A stretch of 64,000 nucleotides of DNA from M55B118 sp041694275 (GCA_041694275.1 JASMTQ010000086.1:1-64000); one strand, 5' to 3'. Positions 15,366-24,889 are shown, counted from the first letter of the stretch. Notes: a model not told the origin generated them from the letters alone. Program-made: numbers and translations.

Positions 15366-15760
15366 TAAAGGTTGTTTAGAAAACGCGCGGTATGAATGTG
15401 TCTTTTAAGGAGTTTTTGATAACTCACAGGGATTTTTTTGATGGTCAGATCCTTGAAAATGATCTCACTGTTTGAATCTGTGCCTTCGCGAATGGATAGA
15501 ACTTCATGGAAATTGATACACGTCGACTGTGCGTCCCTGATATTCGTGCTCATGTAAAAACAAAGCCTCTCATGGATATAGATGGGCACGTTGTTTTTGA
15601 GTCCGTATTCCCTCCTAAGTGCCTTGATTCTACCATCAAAGGTCGCATATTCCTTTTGTAGCAGTGTATCAAGATATTGCTTGAGCCCTTTTTTGACAAC
15701 CTGGTCCTTATCTCTTGATTTGATGCGTAGTCCTTCGGTCGTCCTTTCAATGAATTGCAT
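15365..15760 (-). CDS. ComK-like protein
   Basis: 131 residues. By eye, residues ~43-131 line up with Bacillus ComK, the competence master regulator: 'GRIKALRREYG' with its GRKAGTYEV region, 'NNVPIYIHERLCFY' with KPPIMVDPSNQIFLF, 'CINFHEVLSI' with GWISHVHVKEF, and 'IIFKDLTIKKIPVSYQKLLKRH' (in parts) with VTFSNGKTMELPISYNSFENQ. The protein is shorter than ComK (192 residues), lacking most of the N-terminal and all of the C-terminal extension. It is a single-gene unit between pgk and the MsmK-type ATPase. A ComK-family DNA-binding role is inferred; no competence genes are nearby. Confidence 0.6.
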   Translation of the reverse strand: MQFIERTTEGLRIKSRDKDQVVKKGLKQYLDTLLQKEYATFDGRIKALRREYGLKNNVPIYIHERLCFYMSTNIRDAQSTCINFHEVLSIREGTDSNSEIIFKDLTIKKIPVSYQKLLKRHIHTARFLNNL

Positions 15761-15845
15761 GCCATCACCTCGTACTTCAGTCTACGGTCATCGCTTTAAA
15801 GAGGCCATGAAAAAGGCGTGAAAAAATCCGGCTATTTTTAAACGA

Positions 15846-15868
15846 AAAGGACGGCCAAGCCGTCCTTT
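15846..15868 (-). terminator. Terminator of the MsmK-type ATPase gene
   Basis: Nine-base stem AAAGGACGG / CCGTCCTTT with loop CTTGG (minus strand), followed by TTTTC. Confidence 0.85.
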
Positions 15869-15878
15869 AATGATGCGT

Positions 15879-16985
15879 TTAGTTGTTTTTGATGCGCTCT
15901 TCAGTGTCGATATCGAAGAAGTGAACCTTGTTCATGTCGAAAGCCAGTTCAAGTTCCTGACCCATTTTGATGTCATCGCGGGCGTCAACGCGGGCAACGA
16001 TTTCCTTGTCGCCGATTTTCGCGTATACGTTGGTTTCGGCGCCAAGAAGCTCGGATACTTCGACTTTGAGTTTAACGTGAGAGTCCTTGTAGGTTTCAAG
16101 TACTATGTTTTCATCGTGAATGTCTTCAGGGCGGATCCCAAGGATGATGCGTTTGTCTTCATAGCCTTTGTCTTTAAGAAGCTTGGCTTTTGCTTCTGGC
16201 ACTTTGACTTTGACGTTGTCGCTCACAAAGTCGCCGCCTTTGGTGAATTTTCCGTAAACGAAGTTCATCGCTGGAGTGCCGATGAAGCCTCCGACGAAAA
16301 CGTTGTTCGGATAGTCATAGATTTCTTTAGGAACGCCAACTTGTTGGATGAATCCATCATTCATGATGACGATTCTATCCGCCATGGTCATCGCTTCAAT
16401 CTGGTCATGCGTTACGTATACAGTGGTTGTCTTGATGCGTTTGTGAAGTTTGATGATTTCTGCACGCATTTGTACACGGAGTTTCGCATCAAGGTTTGAA
16501 AGCGGCTCATCCATGAGGAATACGTTGGCATCACGTACAATCGCACGACCGAGTGCGACACGCTGTTTCTGTCCACCGGAGAGGGCTTTTGGTTTACGAT
16601 CGAGATACGGTTTGAGTCCGAGAATATCGGCGGCGTTTTGAACGCGTTCGTCGATTTCATCTTTTGGGAATTTTCTTAGTTTCAAGCTGAACGCCATATT
16701 GTCATAGACGGTCATGTGTGGATACAGTGCGTACGATTGGAAAACCATGGCGATATCGCGGTCTTTTGGCGCCACGTCATTAACGCGGACATCGTCAATG
16801 TAAAGATCGCCCTGTGAAATGTCTTCCAGGCCTGCAACCATACGGAGTGTGGTTGACTTACCGCAACCAGACGGGCCGACAAGTACGATGAATTCTTCAT
16901 CATCGACTTTGAGATTGAAATCCTGTACGGCGACAACGTCGCCTTCATATACCTTTTTCAGTTCCTTGAATGTTAATTGAGCCAT
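15879..16985 (-). CDS. CUT1-type sugar ABC transporter ATP-binding protein (MsmK/UgpC/MalK)
   Basis: 368 residues, typical for the shared ATPase that drives several carbohydrate importers. Walker A 'GPSGCGKST', Q-loop, signature 'LSGGQKQRVALGRA', Walker B 'VFLMDEPLSNLDA', H-loop 'VTHDQ', then a C-terminal MOI/TOBE regulatory domain with 'LGIRPEDI'. The ATG at 16985 follows TAGGAGG. No permease or binding protein is near, so it is an orphan ATPase serving transporters encoded elsewhere, as MsmK does in streptococci. The PucR-type gene lies just upstream. Confidence 0.93.
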   Translation of the reverse strand: MAQLTFKELKKVYEGDVVAVQDFNLKVDDEEFIVLVGPSGCGKSTTLRMVAGLEDISQGDLYIDDVRVNDVAPKDRDIAMVFQSYALYPHMTVYDNMAFSLKLRKFPKDEIDERVQNAADILGLKPYLDRKPKALSGGQKQRVALGRAIVRDANVFLMDEPLSNLDAKLRVQMRAEIIKLHKRIKTTTVYVTHDQIEAMTMADRIVIMNDGFIQQVGVPKEIYDYPNNVFVGGFIGTPAMNFVYGKFTKGGDFVSDNVKVKVPEAKAKLLKDKGYEDKRIILGIRPEDIHDENIVLETYKDSHVKLKVEVSELLGAETNVYAKIGDKEIVARVDARDDIKMGQELELAFDMNKVHFFDIDTEERIKNN

Positions 16986-17068
16986 GTTAGGGCCTCCTAT
17001 AGAATATTTACTCACTTACAAGTATACATTTAAAAAGTGCCCAGAGATATGGGCACTTTGCACAAAAT

Positions 17069-17629
17069 TCAAAGGGTTTGCAGTGCATGAATGATGAACA
17101 GTCCTTTGAAGGTCTTGACATCGATGCCTGTCACTTCAAGGATGTGATCAAGTCTGTACTGCATGGTGTTTCTGTGTATGAAAAGCCGCTTGGCGGCATT
17201 TGAAGCTTTCATGTTAGCATTCCCAAACGCTTTAAGGGTTACGAGATCATTTTGACTGAGTTTTTCAAACAGACGTTTTTTTATTGGGTTTAAAAGCTGA
17301 GCCTCGGTCCTGAAAAGTTCAAAAAGCGCCTCTTCCAAAGACAGGGTACCGTTTTGAAGGACAAGGATGCCTTCTTTGAGAATCCCGGCTGCAATTGCGC
17401 TTGCCTGCTCAGGATGATGGATGAGGGTAAACCGCATTTCAAAATCCGTTACGAGCAAATCATGCAATTCTTCAAGAGGAAGCTCAACGGTATCGTTGAT
17501 GTCTATTGAAAAAAAGGTGTATGTGTCTTCGCTTATCAAAAACTGAATGGATGGATAAAGACCTACAAGCAGCTCTCTTACCATTGAGTGCGGATCGGAT
17601 TGTGCCAGGTGTACATGAAGTTTTTGCAT
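17069..17629 (-). CDS. PucR/CdaR-type helix-turn-helix regulator
   Basis: 186 residues. The last ~55 ('LKAFGNANMKASNAAKRLFIHRNTMQYRLDHI...') match the PucR-type C-terminal helix-turn-helix found in CdaR, PucR and related activators. The N-terminal ~120 residues do not show a recognised sensor domain. The ATG at 17629 has AGAGGG upstream; the TTG at 17647 is less likely. It lies between tkt and the orphan sugar ATPase and may regulate carbohydrate uptake, but target and signal are unknown. A TATAAT at 17658-17653 is its likely -10 box. Confidence 0.75.
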   Translation of the reverse strand: MQKLHVHLAQSDPHSMVRELLVGLYPSIQFLISEDTYTFFSIDINDTVELPLEELHDLLVTDFEMRFTLIHHPEQASAIAAGILKEGILVLQNGTLSLEEALFELFRTEAQLLNPIKKRLFEKLSQNDLVTLKAFGNANMKASNAAKRLFIHRNTMQYRLDHILEVTGIDVKTFKGLFIIHALQTL

Positions 17630-17666
17630 GGGAGCACCCTCTTTCAAAAACCATTATAACAAATCA

Positions 17667-17690
17667 GGCGACGCACTTCCATGCGTCGCC
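17667..17690 (-). terminator. tkt terminator-like hairpin
   Basis: Perfect nine-base GC-rich stem GGCGACGCA / TGCGTCGCC with six-base loop after tkt. The T-tract is poor (TGATTTG), so termination may be partial; the promoter of the next gene starts in the same place. Confidence 0.6.
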
Positions 17691-17707
17691 CGATTATAAT
17701 TAAGCGT

Positions 17708-19651
17708 TTATAGTGATTGGTAGTACTGTGCAAGTGCACTTGGTGTGAATCCAAGGGTTTCTAGTACGGTATCACCTGGTGCGCTCATGCCGTAGCGATC
17801 AAGGGCATACACATTTTGTGCATAGCGATACCAGGAATCCGGTGCGCCGAGTTCAACGGCCACACGCTTGGTTACGCTTTTAGGCAGCACTTTTTCTTTG
17901 TAGCTTGCGTCCTGGGTGTTGAAAAGTTCTTGTGAAGGCATGGAGACAACGCGTACGTTGATGCCTTTTTTCTCAAGTTCATCCTGCGCATGCAAGGCGA
18001 GTTCGACTTCACTGCCTGATGCGATGAGAATCCCTTCGAAGTTTTCCTTGTCTCTGACAATGTAGGCACCTTTTTTAAAGGCGTCATAGCTGACGTCTTC
18101 AAGCACTTCGGTGTTTTGACGTGTAAGAACGATGGACGTCGGAGTAGAACTCGCTTCAAGAGCGAAACGAAGGGCATGACGGGTTTCAACCGCGTTTGCC
18201 GGGCGAAGGGTGTTCATGTTCGGCATGGCGCGGAACATTGAAAGTTGTTCAATCGGTTCATGGGTCGGTCCGTCTTCCCCAACAGCAACAGAATCATGGG
18301 TGAAGATGAATGTGGCCGGAAGTTCTTGAAGCGCAGCCAGGCGAAGGGAAGGTTTCATGTAGTCGCTGAAGATGAAGAAGCCTCCGCTGAATCCACGCAT
18401 GTTATGCAGATTGAGTCCATTCACGATGGCGCCCATGGCATGTTCACGAACACCGAAATTGATGTTGCGTCCGGCATTATTGTCCTTGGTGAAGTTTCCA
18501 TCATTTCCGGTGACTTTCGTGCTTCCTGAGAGGTCCGCGGAGCCTCCAATCATGGAAGGAACCACTTCACTGACTGAAGGAAGAATGCTTCCCATGGTCG
18601 CACGGGTGGCTTCACTTGTGCCGATTTTTGCAGTTCCAAGCACTTCGTCCCAGTCAACGTCCAGACGGTTTTCGACAATGCTCATGAATGTTTCATAGTC
18701 TTCAGGGTATTTTTCCTTGTAGGTGGCAAGGGTTTCTTCCCATTTGGCAAGGGTTTCGTCTCCACGTTTTTTAAACGTGTTTCTGAAGTCCTCGATGGCC
18801 TCTTTCGGATTTTCGAACGGTCCGTATGGATAGTCGAAAGCCTTGCGCATCTTTTCAGTTTCTTCTTTGCCGATCGGTTTTCCGTGCGCGGCGTTGGTGC
18901 CGGCTACTGAAGATCCGAAGCCAATGACGCTTTTAATCTCAATCAGGGTTGGCTTGTCGGATTTTTTAGCGTTTTTGATGGCCTTGTTGAGGGCATCAAG
19001 GTCGTTTGCATCTTTGACAAAGTCATAGTTCCAGTTAATGGCTTCTGCTTTCAACTTCATGTTTTCGCTGTTGGCATCCTTGGTAGGTCCATCAAGCTGC
19101 ACATCATTTGAGTCATAAAGGACGATCAGGCGTGAAAGCCCAAGGTGTCCTGCCAGACTCATCGCTTCTTGTGTGACGCCTTCTTGAAGGTCGCCATCGC
19201 CACAAAGGGTGTAGGTGTAGTGATCAACGACTTTAAGATCGTCCTTGTTGAAACGTGCACGCAGATTGGCTTCAGCAATCGCCATGCCCACACTCATCGA
19301 AATCCCTTGTCCTAGCGGTCCGGTTGTAGCTTCCACACCGTCAGTAAGTCCGTATTCAGGGTGTCCTGGTGTGATGGATCCTTTTTGTCTGAAGGCTTTC
19401 AAGTCTTCCATGGTGATGTTGTAGCCCGCGAGATGGTAAAGGGCGTAAAGAAGACTTGATCCGTGGCCTGCAGAAAGCACGAAACGGTCTCTGTCAAACC
19501 AGTCGGATTTTTCCGGGGTTGCATTCAGATGATTGGTGAAAAGTTCATAAACAACTGGTGCTGCTCCGAGATCGATGCCCGGGTGTCCGCTTGCGGCTTC
19601 GTTGGTCTGATCCAGGCCTAAAAAGCGGAGTGCGTTAATACTTAGTTCCAT
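17708..19651 (-). CDS. tkt: Transketolase
   Basis: 647 residues, full length. A thiamine-diphosphate enzyme of the pentose phosphate pathway moving two-carbon units between sugars. Landmarks: 'SGHPGIDLGAAPVVYEL', 'SAGHGSSLLYALYHLAGY', the ThDP-binding 'CGDGDLQEGVTQEA', 'INFGVREHAMGAI' (catalytic Glu in REH) and 'THDSVAVGEDGPTHEPIEQL'. AGAGGTAGATACAT precedes the ATG. It stands as a single gene. Confidence 0.97.
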   Translation of the reverse strand: MELSINALRFLGLDQTNEAASGHPGIDLGAAPVVYELFTNHLNATPEKSDWFDRDRFVLSAGHGSSLLYALYHLAGYNITMEDLKAFRQKGSITPGHPEYGLTDGVEATTGPLGQGISMSVGMAIAEANLRARFNKDDLKVVDHYTYTLCGDGDLQEGVTQEAMSLAGHLGLSRLIVLYDSNDVQLDGPTKDANSENMKLKAEAINWNYDFVKDANDLDALNKAIKNAKKSDKPTLIEIKSVIGFGSSVAGTNAAHGKPIGKEETEKMRKAFDYPYGPFENPKEAIEDFRNTFKKRGDETLAKWEETLATYKEKYPEDYETFMSIVENRLDVDWDEVLGTAKIGTSEATRATMGSILPSVSEVVPSMIGGSADLSGSTKVTGNDGNFTKDNNAGRNINFGVREHAMGAIVNGLNLHNMRGFSGGFFIFSDYMKPSLRLAALQELPATFIFTHDSVAVGEDGPTHEPIEQLSMFRAMPNMNTLRPANAVETRHALRFALEASSTPTSIVLTRQNTEVLEDVSYDAFKKGAYIVRDKENFEGILIASGSEVELALHAQDELEKKGINVRVVSMPSQELFNTQDASYKEKVLPKSVTKRVAVELGAPDSWYRYAQNVYALDRYGMSAPGDTVLETLGFTPSALAQYYQSL

Positions 19652-19759
19652 ATGTATCTACCTCTTTTTTCTAAAGTTTGAACGCTTAACTATATTATAA
19701 CGTAAAGCATGGGTTTTAAAAAGGAAACGGGTTAAGAAGTTTCACAGATTCAAGGAAAA

Positions 19760-19788
19760 AAGGGTCCGGTTTTACCCGATGGACCCTT
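19760..19788 (-). terminator. suf operon terminator
   Basis: Stem AAGGGTCC / GGACCCTT with the sufB stop codon in the loop, followed on the minus strand by T6. Confidence 0.85.
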
Positions 19789-21181
19789 CCATTTCAAGTT
19801 TGATAAGCTGGTTGAGCTCCACTGCGTATTCCATCGGAAGCTCCTTGGCAAACGGTTCGATAAAGCCCATGATGATCATCTCTGTCGCTTCGGCTTCAGT
19901 GAGCCCGCGACTCATGAGATAAAAGAGCTGTTCTTCACTGACTTTGGAAACACTCGCTTCATGCTGCACCTGTGCGCCGTTGTTCTTGACGATGTTGTAA
20001 GGAAGCGTATCGCTCGTGCTTTCTGAATCAAGAATGATGGTATCGCATTCGACGTTGCTCTTGGCGCCGGTCGCACCTTTTGTATGATGAATCAGACCAC
20101 GGTAATTGACTTTTCCACCTTTGGCACTCATCGATTTCGAGGTGATGGAGCTGGTGGTGTCCTTACCGATGTGAATCATCTTGGCACCGGTATCCTGGTG
20201 CATGTTCTTACCGGCAAAAGCAATTGAAATGGTGGTGCCTTTGGCACGGTCACCTTTTAGAATGGAGGCAGGGTATTTCATGTTGATGCCGCTTCCAATG
20301 TTGCCATCGACCCATTCCATGTGGGCGTCTTCTTCAACGATTGCGCGTTTGGTAACGAGGTTGATGACGTTGGCCGCCCAGTTCTGGATGGTGGTATACC
20401 TGCAGTGCCCGCCTTTTCTGACAAATATCTCAACCGCAGCGGCGTGAAGGGAATGCTTGGTATAAATCGGTGCCGTGCAGCCTTCTACGTAGTGAAGGCT
20501 CGCACCTTCATCAACGATGATGAGCGTTCTTTCAAACTGTCCCATCTGTTCGCTGTTGATGCGGAAATAGGACTGAAGGGGTTTATCAAGATGCACGCCT
20601 TTTGGAACGTATATGAAAGAGCCCCCGCTCCATACGGCGCTGTTCAAGGCAGCGTAGCGGTTGTCGTCATTCGGGACGGCTTGCGCCAGATATTCTTTCA
20701 TGAGTTCAGGGTACTCTCTTAAGGCGGTGTCGGTATCTGTAAAGATAACGCCTTTTTTCTCGAGTTCTTCAAGGGTGGAATGATAGACCACTTCGCTTTC
20801 GAACTGGGCGCCCACGCCTGCTAGAAATTCGCGTTCGGCTTCTGGGATTCCAAGTTTTTCAAACGTATCCTTGATTTCATCTGGAACTTCGTCCCAGGAG
20901 GTTTCACTTCTCTCCGATGGTTTGACGTAATATGTGATTTCATCAAACTTGATGCCCGACAAGTCCGGTCCCCATTTAGGATTGGGTATGGTTTTGAAGT
21001 TTTCATAGCCCTGAAGACGGAAATCAAGCATCCACTGTGGTTCGTTTTTTATGCGTGAGATGTCTCTGATGATGTCTTCAGTGAGGCCTTTTCCTGTATC
21101 GTATACGGATTTGGTTTCGGTTTTGAAACCGTATTTGTAATCTCCGATAATCCGTTCAATTTCTTTTTTTGTGTCGTCCAT
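19772..21181 (-). CDS. sufB: Fe-S cluster assembly scaffold SufB
   Basis: 469 residues, full length. SufB is the scaffold of the SufBCD complex that assembles [4Fe-4S] clusters. The central beta-helix, 'ALNSAVWSGGSFIYVPKGV', 'YVEGCTAP', and the conserved C-terminal 'EQLFYLMSRGLTEAEA' helix are present. The Cys in 'VECDTI' matches the cluster-binding/persulfide Cys of the family. Last gene of sufC-D-S-U-B, twelve bases after sufU. Confidence 0.97.
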   Translation of the reverse strand: MDDTKKEIERIIGDYKYGFKTETKSVYDTGKGLTEDIIRDISRIKNEPQWMLDFRLQGYENFKTIPNPKWGPDLSGIKFDEITYYVKPSERSETSWDEVPDEIKDTFEKLGIPEAEREFLAGVGAQFESEVVYHSTLEELEKKGVIFTDTDTALREYPELMKEYLAQAVPNDDNRYAALNSAVWSGGSFIYVPKGVHLDKPLQSYFRINSEQMGQFERTLIIVDEGASLHYVEGCTAPIYTKHSLHAAAVEIFVRKGGHCRYTTIQNWAANVINLVTKRAIVEEDAHMEWVDGNIGSGINMKYPASILKGDRAKGTTISIAFAGKNMHQDTGAKMIHIGKDTTSSITSKSMSAKGGKVNYRGLIHHTKGATGAKSNVECDTIILDSESTSDTLPYNIVKNNGAQVQHEASVSKVSEEQLFYLMSRGLTEAEATEMIIMGFIEPFAKELPMEYAVELNQLIKLEMEGSIG

Positions 21182-21192
21182 GGTTTCACCTA

Positions 21193-21615
21193 CTATTTAA
21201 GTGTGTTTTGAAATGCTTTGAACGCAATGGTCGCGCATTTGATGCGGGCTGGAAACTGTTTGACGCCCTGGTATGCAACCGCGTCTTCGAAGTCAATGGA
21301 TTCATCATAGTCCTTGTCCATGAGCATTAGCAGATAGTTCTTTGCGATGTATTCAGCTTCTTCTACGGTTTTGCCTTTTAGAAGTTCACTTAGAACACTT
21401 GCCGATGAGCAACAGATGCTGCAGCCACTGCCTTCGTGACGGATGTCTTTGACGATGCCGTCTTCGACTTTGCTTTGGATGGTGATGTCATCGCCACAAC
21501 TCGGGTTTTTGATGTGATCGCTCTGATAGCCTTCATCATCTTTGAGCCCCTTGTTTCTGGGGTTTTTGTAGTGATCCATGATGATTTGGCGGTAAAGCTG
21601 TTCAAGTTTTCTCAT
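21193..21615 (-). CDS. sufU: SufU, sulfur relay/IscU-like protein
   Basis: 140 residues. Gram-positive SufU takes persulfide from SufS. The three zinc-ligand cysteines are present in 'NPSCGDDI', 'GSGCSICCSSASV' and 'IKCATI', and the ~18-residue insertion that separates SufU from IscU lies between them. The start 'MRKLEQLYRQIIMDHYKNPRN' region is typical. Located between sufS and sufB as in Bacillus. Confidence 0.95.
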   Translation of the reverse strand: MRKLEQLYRQIIMDHYKNPRNKGLKDDEGYQSDHIKNPSCGDDITIQSKVEDGIVKDIRHEGSGCSICCSSASVLSELLKGKTVEEAEYIAKNYLLMLMDKDYDESIDFEDAVAYQGVKQFPARIKCATIAFKAFQNTLK

Positions 21616-21624
21616 GAGTGCCTC

Positions 21625-22830
21625 CTAAAAGCCGACGGATGTGAAGAAATTGCGCGCTTCGCTCAAGCTTTCAATGAAGCGGTCCACATCGTCTTTGGTA
21701 TTGTATAGATAAAAAGATGCTCTGAGTGTCGCTGGTACGTTTAAAAACGCCATGACGAGCTGGGCGCAGTGATGGCCGGCTCTTAAAGCGATATCGTCTT
21801 CATCGAAGAAGGTGACCGCATCATGCGGATGCACATCGTCGATATTGAAGGCGATGATCCCTGTTTCACTCGTTTTGTTGTAGACAGTGATGCCGTCCAT
21901 TTGTGAAAGCCTCTCAAGCGCATATGCCTGAAGCTCTGATTCATGGGCGCTTACAGCGTCCATGCCGATTTCTCTTAGGTAATTGACGGCTTCACTAAGT
22001 CCGAGGACTTCGGCAATCGGTGGGGTTCCGGTTTCAAACTTGTAGGGCGCATCTTTCCAGGTGGCGTTTTCCTTATAGGCATAATCGACCATGTCGCCAC
22101 CGTATTCAAGCGGCTCGAGTTTATCAAGCAGATCAGTTTTTCCATATAAAACGCCAATACCTGTAGGCCCAAGCATCTTATGGCCTGAAAAGGCTAAAAA
22201 GTCACAATCAAGCGCTTTGACATCAACCTTTTCATGAGGAACGCCCTGAGCGGCATCCACACTTACAACGGCGTTTTTTTCATGCGCGAGACGAATGATT
22301 TCTTCAAGTGGGGTTCTATAGCCAAGCACATTGCTTACGGCGGTAAACGCCACGATTTTCGTATTCTCACTTAAAACTTTTTTAAAGTTGTCCACTGTGA
22401 TTCTGCCTTCTTTTGTAAGTGGCACATAGACAAGTTTCGCGCCGGTTCTTTTAGCGACTTGCTGCCAGGGAAGAAGATGAGAGTGATGCTCTATTTCGCT
22501 TATGATGATTTCGTCGTTCTCATCGATAAAGGGTTCATACATCCTCGCAAGCATGTTAAGTGCACTTGAGGCGCCTCTTGTGAAGACGATTTCTTCAAAA
22601 TCGGCGTTTATGAAAGACGCAATGTTTTCTCTTGCGTCTTCATACTTTCTTGTGGCTTCATAACTCATCTGATACACACCGCGATGCACGTTGACAGGCA
22701 TGGTCTTGTAGTACGCGTCCATCGCGTCAATGACACTTTTGGGTGTCAAAGAGGAAGCCGCCGTATCAAAGTATACAAGGGGCCCTTCATCAAATACGGG
22801 AAAATCACTTTTCAATTTGAGGGCGTTCAT
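21625..22830 (-). CDS. sufS: Cysteine desulfurase SufS
   Basis: 401 residues, full length PLP enzyme that strips sulfur from cysteine and forms a persulfide. The PLP lysine is in 'LAFSGHKMLGPTG', the substrate-facing 'EIEHHSHLLPWQ' and the active-site Cys loop 'ALRAGHHCAQLVM' are seen, matching group II desulfurases. Between sufD and sufU. It is also the likely sulfur donor for ThiI encoded at 10305, given no other desulfurase is visible. Confidence 0.97.
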   Translation of the reverse strand: MNALKLKSDFPVFDEGPLVYFDTAASSLTPKSVIDAMDAYYKTMPVNVHRGVYQMSYEATRKYEDARENIASFINADFEEIVFTRGASSALNMLARMYEPFIDENDEIIISEIEHHSHLLPWQQVAKRTGAKLVYVPLTKEGRITVDNFKKVLSENTKIVAFTAVSNVLGYRTPLEEIIRLAHEKNAVVSVDAAQGVPHEKVDVKALDCDFLAFSGHKMLGPTGIGVLYGKTDLLDKLEPLEYGGDMVDYAYKENATWKDAPYKFETGTPPIAEVLGLSEAVNYLREIGMDAVSAHESELQAYALERLSQMDGITVYNKTSETGIIAFNIDDVHPHDAVTFFDEDDIALRAGHHCAQLVMAFLNVPATLRASFYLYNTKDDVDRFIESLSEARNFFTSVGF

Positions 22831-22838
22831 TGAATCAC

Positions 22839-23903
22839 CTATCTTCGTGTTTTTTTCTCAAGAAGCGCACTTAAATGATTGTTGATTGTTTCATCGTTCA
22901 AGGCTTCTTTAAACGGCGCAAGAAATCCGTGAATAATGAGTTCTTCAGCACTTTTTCTGCTGAGGCCGCGACTCATGAGATAATAAAGCTGTTCTTCGTC
23001 AATCTGACCAATGGCCGCACCGTGTGAGGCCTCGACGTCAAACTCGTCAATGAGCAGGAATGGATTGGCATCAAGGCGCGCACTCGGGCTCATTAATAGA
23101 CCGTTGTTGTTTTGTCTTGCCACGCTTCGTTTGAAGCCTTTTCCAATTTTTCCGGTGCCATCGAATACAAGGAAAGATTGATCCCCCGCAACACCGAGAT
23201 GATTGATATGGCCTTCGGTATCCCGCGCCAGATGATTCACAAGCGTCTTAACCACAACTTCTTGTTTGTTGTTGGTAAGCGCAACGATGGAAACGTTGCC
23301 TTTGGCACCGGGCTCTTTGAGTTCGACAACCGTATCATGCGCGGTTTTACCGTCTCCGAACTGCGCCAGGGTATAATTCGCCGTTGCCAGTCCATCAACC
23401 CAGGCGTTCCTGGTGATGGCGGATACGGTTTTTTCGTTCGTATCGCCAACCGCGGTATATTGAAGCTGCGCCCCTTTTTTGATTCGTGCGTTCGATAGAT
23501 AGTTCACGGCGCTTTCTTCTGTGTTTTCAAGGTATTCAAAAAGCGAAAGCTCCGCCCCTTCTTCCAAGACGATGCTCAATCGGTCTTTTGGGGTTTTTGT
23601 ATTTTGGGAGAAGAAAATGTGCAAGGGCTTCTTCACCTTGACACCCTTGTCTACGTGGATTCTGACGATGTCCGCGCCTTTTAGATTTTCTTCTGTAAAC
23701 GTATTCGTCTGATCGAAATTTTCAATTAAAGCCTTCTCATCAAGGGTATAGTCCTTGTCGAGTGTTATGGTGAGTCCCTTTTGAAGGGTCGTTTCACCAT
23801 GCAGTTCACCGTTTTTAAAGACAAAGACGTCTTCAAGCGCGCCGAGTAATTCGTGCAGGGATTCAGGCAGGGTGTTTTGAAGCGTGCTTTCAACAGAAGG
23901 CAT
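22839..23903 (-). CDS. sufD: SufD
   Basis: 354 residues, shorter than E. coli SufD (~420) because of a compact N-terminus. SufD pairs with SufB on the SufC2 ATPase and helps iron entry. The C-terminal half carries the expected beta-helix and 'HGAAIGQIDEEQLYYLMSRGLSRKSAEELIIHGFL', which parallels the SufB end. Three bases from sufC and nine from sufS. Confidence 0.94.
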   Translation of the reverse strand: MPSVESTLQNTLPESLHELLGALEDVFVFKNGELHGETTLQKGLTITLDKDYTLDEKALIENFDQTNTFTEENLKGADIVRIHVDKGVKVKKPLHIFFSQNTKTPKDRLSIVLEEGAELSLFEYLENTEESAVNYLSNARIKKGAQLQYTAVGDTNEKTVSAITRNAWVDGLATANYTLAQFGDGKTAHDTVVELKEPGAKGNVSIVALTNNKQEVVVKTLVNHLARDTEGHINHLGVAGDQSFLVFDGTGKIGKGFKRSVARQNNNGLLMSPSARLDANPFLLIDEFDVEASHGAAIGQIDEEQLYYLMSRGLSRKSAEELIIHGFLAPFKEALNDETINNHLSALLEKKTRR

Positions 23904-23905
23904 GG

Positions 23906-24736
23906 TTACTTGGTCGCCTCTTTGGTCGCACAGGATTCAAGAAGCACCGGTTCTTCTTCTTTTTCGGGTACAACCCTTTCATCTTCAATTCCAAGTTCTT
24001 CTTTGATCCAGTCATACCCATCGCTATCGATGGTTTCCATAAGATCGGTGCCGCCGCTTTTCACGATTTTTCCCTGCATCATGACGTGTACGGTATCGGC
24101 TGAGATGTAATCAAGCAGTCTTTGATAGTGGGTAATCAGCAACAAGCCCAAATCATCGTTTTTCATCTTGGTGACGTTCTCGCCAACGACTTTGAGCGCA
24201 TCGACATCAAGGCCACTGTCGATTTCATCAAGAATGGCGATGCTTGGTTTCAACATGCGCATCTGAAGAATCTCGTTTCTTTTCTTCTCGCCGCCTGAAA
24301 AACCGTCATTGAGGAATCTATGGGGCAGATCCTCACGCATCTTGAGGTCCTGGACCGCCTTGTCGTATTCGCGGATGAACTTGAAAAGCGGTACGCTGCT
24401 GCCGTCTTCTCTTTTGGCGTTGATGGCGGTCTTGATGAAGTCGCTGTTGGTGACTCCAGGAACTTCCGCAGGTGCCTGCATACCTAAAAAGAGCCCGGCG
24501 CGGGCGCGTTCATCAGTGCTCATCTGAAGCACGTCTTCCCCATCAAGGGTAATCGTGCCTTTGGTTACTTCATATCTCGGGTGGCCCATGATGACACTTG
24601 CCAGGGTCGATTTCCCGGTTCCGTTGGGTCCCATGATCGCATGGGTTTCCCCGCCTTTTATGGTAAGGTCGATACCTTTCAATATTTCAATGTCATTCAC
24701 ACTTGCGTGCAAATTTTCAATTTTCAGTGTAGCCAT
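23906..24736 (-). CDS. sufC: SufC ATPase
   Basis: 276 residues. ABC-type ATPase of the SufBCD complex: Walker A 'GPNGTGKST', signature 'FSGGEKKRNEILQM' and Walker B 'IAILDEIDSGLDVDAL'. About 25 residues longer than usual: after 'DWIKEELGI' there is a Glu-rich tail with a lone Cys. AAAGGAGGTAATTTT precedes the ATG. First gene of the suf operon; a TTAGCA/TAAAAT promoter with an 18-base spacer lies in the divergent region with the flavoprotein gene. Confidence 0.96.
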   Translation of the reverse strand: MATLKIENLHASVNDIEILKGIDLTIKGGETHAIMGPNGTGKSTLASVIMGHPRYEVTKGTITLDGEDVLQMSTDERARAGLFLGMQAPAEVPGVTNSDFIKTAINAKREDGSSVPLFKFIREYDKAVQDLKMREDLPHRFLNDGFSGGEKKRNEILQMRMLKPSIAILDEIDSGLDVDALKVVGENVTKMKNDDLGLLLITHYQRLLDYISADTVHVMMQGKIVKSGGTDLMETIDSDGYDWIKEELGIEDERVVPEKEEEPVLLESCATKEATK

Positions 24737-24889
24737 AAAATTACCTCCTTTAACTCAATCATCATTTTAAAGGATTTCGCCTTTTATTGCTAATGATATG
24801 ACCATTTTTATAAAGTCGTGTACACGCACGCGTGAAATAAGTTTCAATAAGGCACGCAATAATGCTATCATACAGATAGAGGTGATTGA

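Noticed and set aside
15870..16499. 209-codon frame antisense to the MsmK-type ATPase gene
   Set aside because: Contained in a clear ATPase gene and of Phe/Val/Asp-rich antisense composition.
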